Origin: JAAZMA01 sp036720245
Lineage (GTDB): Bacteria; Bacillota; Clostridia; Tissierellales; Tepidimicrobiaceae
Assembly (NCBI GenBank): GCA_036720245.1
Contig: DAIMNI010000004.1
Coordinates: forward strand, 1-64,000
Length of the DNA: 64,000 nt
Reading direction: 5' to 3'
In this document: positions 59,568-64,000 of the stretch, piece by piece
Layout: the number at the start of each line of letters is the position of its first letter
Numbering within the stretch: the first letter of the stretch is position 1
Notes under the pieces: generated by a model
Told to the model about the DNA's origin: nothing
What the model saw: only the letters and a program-made list of their open reading frames with translations
Databases searched by the model: none
Made by a program: the position numbers and the translations under genes

Positions 59568-61142
59568 GTGTTGAAAGGGAAAAGGGATTTTTTCCAATTG
59601 TTTTTTACTATTTTTATATTTATGTTATTAAATTTCCTTGGAATTTATTATCTAAATAAAATCTATTTAATTTTAATTTCTATTATTGTTTTGACTGGAA
59701 TCCTAACTAGAATAATTCAAAAGGGGTTTCAAAATAATGAATTAAACAAAGTAATAGATTATGTGGATAATATAAATTTAATGGATTTTACCATTGATGA
59801 GGATTTGCCTATTTCCATAGAAGCTCAAAAATGTTTAGAAAAGATTTCAAGGGGGATGAAAGAAAATTTAAAAACCCAAGTAGAAATCTCCACAGATATA
59901 TTTCATATATGTGAAAGACTAAATGCCCTATCCCAAGAGAGTCTAGCCTCTACAGAGACCATAGCATCTTCTGTAGAGGAAGCAGATTCAAATACTGTGG
60001 AGCAATCTAATATGCTAAACAAAAGTAGTGAACTAATCAATGAAGTATTTATCTCTTTAAAAAATATTGAAGGGGAAATGATGGGCAAATTAGAATCCAT
60101 ATCCAATTCTATTGATATGGCACAAAGTGGAATGGAAAACGTAAAATATATAGAAGAAAAAATTATAGAATCCAGTAAGATAACACAAAAATTATCTAGA
60201 GAAATTTCACAATTAAAGGATTACTCCGATGAAATAGTGAGTTTAACAGATTTAATTAATTCCATATCTAAAGAAACCAATATGCTATCTTTAAATGCCT
60301 CCATAGAAGCAGCTAGAGCAGGGGAACATGGGAAGGGCTTTGGAGTAGTAGCAGTGGAAGTGGGGAAACTTGCCAAAGAAACTGAAGAAGTTTCAGCTAA
60401 AATTGACGGCATCATATATAATTTAAAAAATGGAATAGATTTAATAGTCGAAAGTATGGAAGAAGATATAAAATATTCAGAGGCTAATTATTCCATTATA
60501 AAGAGTACTAATGAGGAATTTGAAAATATTGTATCAGGTCTTAATATAGGCAAAAACAGTTTAGAGGATATTGAAGATGCAACAGAGGAAAATAACAAAA
60601 TAATTGAGGAAGTAAATAATAATATAAATAGAATTGCCAATTTCTCAGGAGAAATAGCCTCCCATATGGAAGAAACCACAGCCCAGGTATTAGAACAGCA
60701 CAATAGATCTAAATATCTTCAAGATGTAGTGGAGGAAATCACAAACAATGTGCATAATATGCAGCAATTTGTAGCAGGGAAAGCAATGGAGGAAAGGATG
60801 TTAAAGGCTGTATATTATATTCAGGATTATACAAAGGCTAATAAAGATATAAGTCAAGAAGAGATAAACAAATTGCTAGAGAAAACATCAATGGACGATA
60901 TATATATTACAGATACCAAAGGAGTAATTGTACATAGTAGCAGTAGAGAATCTCTAGGTCTAAATTTATATGAAGCAGATAAAAGTTTCCTAGCATTAAA
61001 AGAGGGAAGACGCAAATATATATTTACTCCAATTAAAATAAGAATCGAAGATGGCCAATTATTTAAATTCTTGGTTGTAATAGATGAGGAAAAGCGATTA
61101 TATGAAGTGGGTATGGCACTAGATTCCCTTTTAAAAATATAG
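59568..61142 (+). CDS. Methyl-accepting chemotaxis-type protein with C-terminal sensor domain
   Basis: About 524 residues; GTG 59568 or TTG 59571 (8 bases after GGAGG) could be the start. Two closely spaced hydrophobic helices (residues 8-50) are followed by a long coiled coil and the MCP signalling hairpin (MLSLNASIEAARAGEHGKGFGVVAVEVGKLAKE). Residues about 425-520 form a PAS/CACHE-like module (MDDIYITDTKGVIVHSSSRESLGLNLYEADKSF). With the sensor at the cytosolic C-terminus, it would report an internal signal. Placed between adenine deaminase and hydroxylase maturation genes, it may link purine metabolism to motility. Confidence 0.85.
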   Translation: MLKGKRDFFQLFFTIFIFMLLNFLGIYYLNKIYLILISIIVLTGILTRIIQKGFQNNELNKVIDYVDNINLMDFTIDEDLPISIEAQKCLEKISRGMKENLKTQVEISTDIFHICERLNALSQESLASTETIASSVEEADSNTVEQSNMLNKSSELINEVFISLKNIEGEMMGKLESISNSIDMAQSGMENVKYIEEKIIESSKITQKLSREISQLKDYSDEIVSLTDLINSISKETNMLSLNASIEAARAGEHGKGFGVVAVEVGKLAKETEEVSAKIDGIIYNLKNGIDLIVESMEEDIKYSEANYSIIKSTNEEFENIVSGLNIGKNSLEDIEDATEENNKIIEEVNNNINRIANFSGEIASHMEETTAQVLEQHNRSKYLQDVVEEITNNVHNMQQFVAGKAMEERMLKAVYYIQDYTKANKDISQEEINKLLEKTSMDDIYITDTKGVIVHSSSRESLGLNLYEADKSFLALKEGRRKYIFTPIKIRIEDGQLFKFLVVIDEEKRLYEVGMALDSLLKI

Positions 61143-61150
61143 GTGATTTT

Positions 61151-61867
61151 ATGGATATTTATAAAGGCTTAAAACTAAATCTAAATAATAGAAAAATACT
61201 ATCCTTTGTAGGTGGTGGCGGCAAAACCACCACCATATTTACATTGGGAAAAGAGTTAAAGAATTTAGGCAAAAAAGTCCTAATAAGCACCACTACTAAA
61301 ATTTATGAACCAAAAAAGGATTATGATTATTATTTCTTAGAAAGGCTTCCAAAAGGCTTTAAACCCATAAATGGAAGTATTACTATATTAGGAGAAGAAA
61401 TAAGGGAAGGGAAACTAATAGGTCTTTCTTTAGAAAAATTAGATGATATAATAGAAAATAAGCTATTTGACTTCATATTAATAGAAGCTGATGGTTCAAA
61501 AGGAAAACCAATTAAGGCTATGGGAGAATGTGAGCCTATAGTGTCTAAGCATACCACTAAGACCTTTGGAATTATTGGCATAGACTCTCTAGATAAAGAA
61601 ATTAAAAATATAGTACATAGACCAGAATTATTTATAAAAATTGTAGATAAAAATTTAGAGGAAAAAGTAGAGGAAATGGATATAGTAAAATTAGTGCTAG
61701 ATTCTAAAGGCTTATTTAAAGATGCTAAGGGAGAAAGGGTTTTCCTTTTAAATAAAGTGGAGGGGGAAAATTTTGCAAGGGCTAAAAAGATAAAAGAAAG
61801 ATTATTGGAAGAAAACTTTCAAGGGAGAATAATTTTAGGAAATATTTTGGAGAATAAATTTTACTAA
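61151..61867 (+). CDS. yqeC: YqeC-type selenium-dependent hydroxylase accessory protein
   Basis: 238 residues. A P-loop near the N-terminus (FVGGGGKTTTIFTLGKEL) and ISTTTKIYEPK, then IEADGSKGKPIK and IIGIDSLDKEI, match the YqeC family. Comparative genomics has linked YqeC and YqeB to selenium-dependent molybdenum hydroxylases. The start ATG lies 9 bases after the chemoreceptor. It is the first of four maturation genes that run to the right edge. Confidence 0.88.
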   Translation: MDIYKGLKLNLNNRKILSFVGGGGKTTTIFTLGKELKNLGKKVLISTTTKIYEPKKDYDYYFLERLPKGFKPINGSITILGEEIREGKLIGLSLEKLDDIIENKLFDFILIEADGSKGKPIKAMGECEPIVSKHTTKTFGIIGIDSLDKEIKNIVHRPELFIKIVDKNLEEKVEEMDIVKLVLDSKGLFKDAKGERVFLLNKVEGENFARAKKIKERLLEENFQGRIILGNILENKFY

Positions 61868-61878
61868 GGGGAATTACT

Positions 61879-62460
61879 ATGATTACTGGCATTATATTAG
61901 CTTCTGGCTATTCCAGAAGAATGAAAAGTGATAAATTAATAATGAATATCAATGGAAAACCTATGGTAGAATGGGCTATTAGGGCTTGTTCTGATTCTAA
62001 ATTAGATAATATAATCTTAGTCTATAGAACTCCTAAAGTAAAGGAAATTGGCGAGAGATATAAGATTAAAAGCGTGTACAATGAAAAGGCTTATTTAGGC
62101 CAATCAGAAGGGGTAAAACTAGGAGTAAAGTATGCAAACAATAATGGTGGCTATATGTTTTTAGCAGGAGATATGCCCTATATTGATTCTAAATTAATAG
62201 ATAGATTAATTGAAGAATATAATAAAAATCCAGATTCTATAATAGTACCTTTTTATAATGGAAAACAGGGAATGCCTACTATATTTCCTAAAATTTATAG
62301 GAAAGACTTTTTAAATATAAATGGAGATAAGGGTGGAAGGAATATTATAAGGGAAAATCCTAATTTAGTAAAAAAGGTATATATAAAAGATGAAAAATTA
62401 GGTGTAGATATAGATTGCATGGAAGATATTAAAAAAGTGAATAAACAAATGGGGGAATAA
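61879..62460 (+). CDS. Molybdenum cofactor nucleotidyltransferase (MocA/MobA-like)
   Basis: 193 residues. The nucleotidyltransferase signature is GIILASGYSRRMKSDKLIMNINGKPMVEWAI, with the metal-site Asp in FLAGDMPYID. The family attaches CMP (MocA) or GMP (MobA) to molybdopterin; members in hydroxylase operons are usually MocA-like. It lies between yqeC and yqeB. Probably supplies molybdopterin cytosine dinucleotide to the hydroxylase at 53.8-57.4 kb. Confidence 0.9.
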   Translation: MITGIILASGYSRRMKSDKLIMNINGKPMVEWAIRACSDSKLDNIILVYRTPKVKEIGERYKIKSVYNEKAYLGQSEGVKLGVKYANNNGGYMFLAGDMPYIDSKLIDRLIEEYNKNPDSIIVPFYNGKQGMPTIFPKIYRKDFLNINGDKGGRNIIRENPNLVKKVYIKDEKLGVDIDCMEDIKKVNKQMGE

Positions 62461-62462
62461 AT

Positions 62463-63266
62463 ATGAGTCTTGTAATAGTTCGTGGAGGTGGAGATATAGC
62501 CTCGGGAATAATCCATAGACTTTATAAATCAGGCTTTAAAATCTTAGTATTAGAAATAGAAAAGCCCCTATCTATTAGGAGAGAAGTCTCCTTTAGTGAG
62601 GCAATATATAGGGGAGAAATGGAAATAGAAGGAGTAAAGGGAATATTTGTGGAAAACTTGGACAATATATGGAAAGTTATAGATAATGGGGATATTCCCA
62701 TATATATTGACCCTAAGGGAGAGGCCATAGATATTTTAAAGCCTATGGTAGTAGTAGATAGTATATTGGCTAAAGTAAATTTAGGTACCTATAGGGAAAT
62801 GGCTCCTATTACCATAGGAGTAGGCCCTGGATTTGAAGCAGGGGTAGATGTGGATTTAGTTATAGAAACTAAAAGAGGACATTATTTAGGAAAAGTAATA
62901 GAAAAGGGCCCAGCTGCTAAAGACACAGGCGTACCTGGATTTACCCTAGGCTATAGTGAAGAAAGGGTAATTAGGGCAGTGGGAGATGGAATATTTACCA
63001 CTAATTATAAAATAGGGGATAGAGTAAATAAGGGAGATATAATTGGAAATGTAGGAGATAATGAAATTGTGGCAAAAATAGATGGCATAATTAGAGGGCT
63101 CTTAAAAGAAGGGCTATCTGTAAAAGATGGACTTAAAATTGGGGATATAGACCCAAGGGGACAGGTAGAATATGCCTTTACCATATCTGATAAGGCTAGA
63201 GCTGTTGGGGGAGGAGTACTTGAGGGAATACTATATCTAAAACATAGGGAGGGGAAATATGAGTAA
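62463..63266 (+). CDS. yqeB: YqeB-type selenium-dependent molybdenum hydroxylase maturation protein
   Basis: 267 residues. The N-terminus VIVRGGGDIASGIIHRLYKSGFKILVLEI and the central IGVGPGFEAGVDVDLVIETKRGHYLG match the YqeB (EF2563) family. It is one of two markers of selenium-dependent molybdenum hydroxylases. It begins two bases after the MocA-like gene and overlaps the next start by 8 bases (ATGAGTAA). Confidence 0.9.
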   Translation: MSLVIVRGGGDIASGIIHRLYKSGFKILVLEIEKPLSIRREVSFSEAIYRGEMEIEGVKGIFVENLDNIWKVIDNGDIPIYIDPKGEAIDILKPMVVVDSILAKVNLGTYREMAPITIGVGPGFEAGVDVDLVIETKRGHYLGKVIEKGPAAKDTGVPGFTLGYSEERVIRAVGDGIFTTNYKIGDRVNKGDIIGNVGDNEIVAKIDGIIRGLLKEGLSVKDGLKIGDIDPRGQVEYAFTISDKARAVGGGVLEGILYLKHREGKYE

Positions 63267-64000
63267 GTTTATTATGAAAAAAGCTTTAGAAGAAATAGAT
63301 AAAGGGAATGAATTGGCAATTGCTACTATTATAGATGCCAGTGGATCTACTCCAAGAGAAGCTGGAGCTAAGATGATTGTATTAAAAAATGGCAAAACCT
63401 ACGGCACAGTAGGTGGTGGTGCTATGGAAAAAAGAATTATAGAATTATCCCTAGAGGCCATAGAAAAGGGAAAAAGTGAAGCCATATCTTTGCCTCTAGA
63501 TGCTAAAGGTGTAGAGATGATTTGTGGCGGGGCAGTAGAAGTATTTATAGAAGTATATAAAAGTAGACCTAAATTATTAATTGCAGGTGGAGGTCATGTA
63601 GGCTATGCCATATATAATGCAGCCTTGCCCCTAGATTTTGATATAGTGATTTTTGAGGATAGGGAAGAATTTTTAAATAGTGAGAGATTTCCAGAGGCAT
63701 ATGAACTAGTACTTGGGGATATAGGAAAAAGTTTAAGGGATTATCCAATAGATGAAAATACTTATATAGTAATTGTAACTAGAGGCCATAAATACGATGA
63801 AGAAGCCTTAGCTATGGTAGCGAACTCTGATGCAAAGTATATCGGTGCCATGGGAAGTAAGAAAAAGGTCATTACTATGTTTAAAAATTTAAAAGAAAGG
63901 GGCATAGATAGTGAAAGGCTGAAAAGCACCTATTCTCCCGTAGGCCTAAAAATTTCTACCAATAGCCCAGAGGAAATCGCCATAAGTATTTTGGCAGAAA
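63259..64000 (+). CDS. XdhC/CoxI-family hydroxylase maturation protein (partial, runs off right edge)
   Basis: At least 247 residues with no stop before the window ends. The XdhC/CoxI N-terminal domain is seen (ATIIDASGSTPREAGAKMIVLKNGKTYGTVGGGAMEKRI, then MICGGAVEVFIE), followed by a Rossmann-type domain (KLLIAGGGHVGYAIYNAA, VIVTRGHKYDEEAL, YIGAMGSKKKV). XdhC proteins bind and sulfurate the molybdenum cofactor and insert it into xanthine dehydrogenase-type enzymes. GGGAGGGG precedes the ATG. Its place after yqeB supports a role in making the selenium- or sulfur-loaded cofactor. Confidence 0.92.
   Translation, partial: MSKFIMKKALEEIDKGNELAIATIIDASGSTPREAGAKMIVLKNGKTYGTVGGGAMEKRIIELSLEAIEKGKSEAISLPLDAKGVEMICGGAVEVFIEVYKSRPKLLIAGGGHVGYAIYNAALPLDFDIVIFEDREEFLNSERFPEAYELVLGDIGKSLRDYPIDENTYIVIVTRGHKYDEEALAMVANSDAKYIGAMGSKKKVITMFKNLKERGIDSERLKSTYSPVGLKISTNSPEEIAISILAE

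Overview
The window looks like a low-GC, anaerobic, amino-acid- or purine-fermenting member of the Firmicutes (Clostridia/Tissierellia-like). The evidence is the strongly AT-biased codon use, strong AGGAGG-type ribosome binding sites with many TTG/GTG starts, PTS and Opp operons of Gram-positive type, a PucR-type purine regulator, and selenium-dependent molybdenum hydroxylase maturation genes (YqeB/YqeC types). I cannot name a species from sequence alone.

Layout. 1-5 kb: end of a LevR/ManR-type sigma-54 activator, a near-perfect -24/-12 promoter, and a mannose-class PTS (EIIA, EIIB, EIIC, EIID) with a SIS-domain sugar-amine deglycase; together these resemble a fructoselysine/glucoselysine uptake operon. 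5-9 kb: a secreted 5'-nucleotidase with LysM and a secreted Tyr/Asp-rich protein. 9-14.5 kb: a complete oligopeptide/dipeptide ABC transporter. 14.6-15.5 kb: a REP-associated (RAYT) transposase between opposed copies of a short repeat found six times between 7.2 and 20.7 kb. 15.5-23.6 kb: MoxR/DUF58/transglutaminase operon, a rhomboid protease, and an S-layer-homology surface protein. 23.8-30.2 kb: a family-1-type ABC importer with a YesM/YesN-like two-component system. 30.3-34.7 kb: an amino-sugar operon (AgaS-like SIS, UPF0309 SIS, ascorbate-class PTS EIIB/EIIC/EIIA) ending in a decayed tagatose-bisphosphate aldolase. 34.8-38.8 kb: an unusual RelA/SpoT-domain protein and an M20 amidohydrolase with two membrane proteins.

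38.9-64 kb is the striking part: a purine catabolism island that includes a bacterial microcompartment (BMC). It holds guanine deaminase, PucR, a cyclase-family hydrolase, a hydantoinase-like amidohydrolase, an isochorismatase-like hydrolase, UbiX and UbiD, three BMC-H shell proteins, a BMC-P vertex protein, two BMC-associated proteins of unknown role, two adenine-deaminase homologues (one with an altered metal site), an AzgA-type purine permease, a four-subunit molybdenum hydroxylase with a split Mo subunit, a chemoreceptor, and hydroxylase maturation genes. The gene content matches, step by step, the classical anaerobic xanthine fermentation: xanthine -> 4-ureido-5-imidazolecarboxylate -> 4-amino-5-imidazolecarboxylate -> 4-aminoimidazole -> 4-imidazolone -> formiminoglycine. 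I infer that the ring-opening, decarbamoylation, decarboxylation and deamination enzymes work in or beside a shell that retains unstable aminoimidazole intermediates. No aldehyde dehydrogenase, PduL-type phosphotransacylase or BMC-T protein is visible, so this is not an ordinary aldehyde-type metabolosome.

Several families of short palindromic intergenic repeats are scattered through the window, especially around the purine island, and one 70-base run of N (39229-39298) interrupts guanine deaminase.
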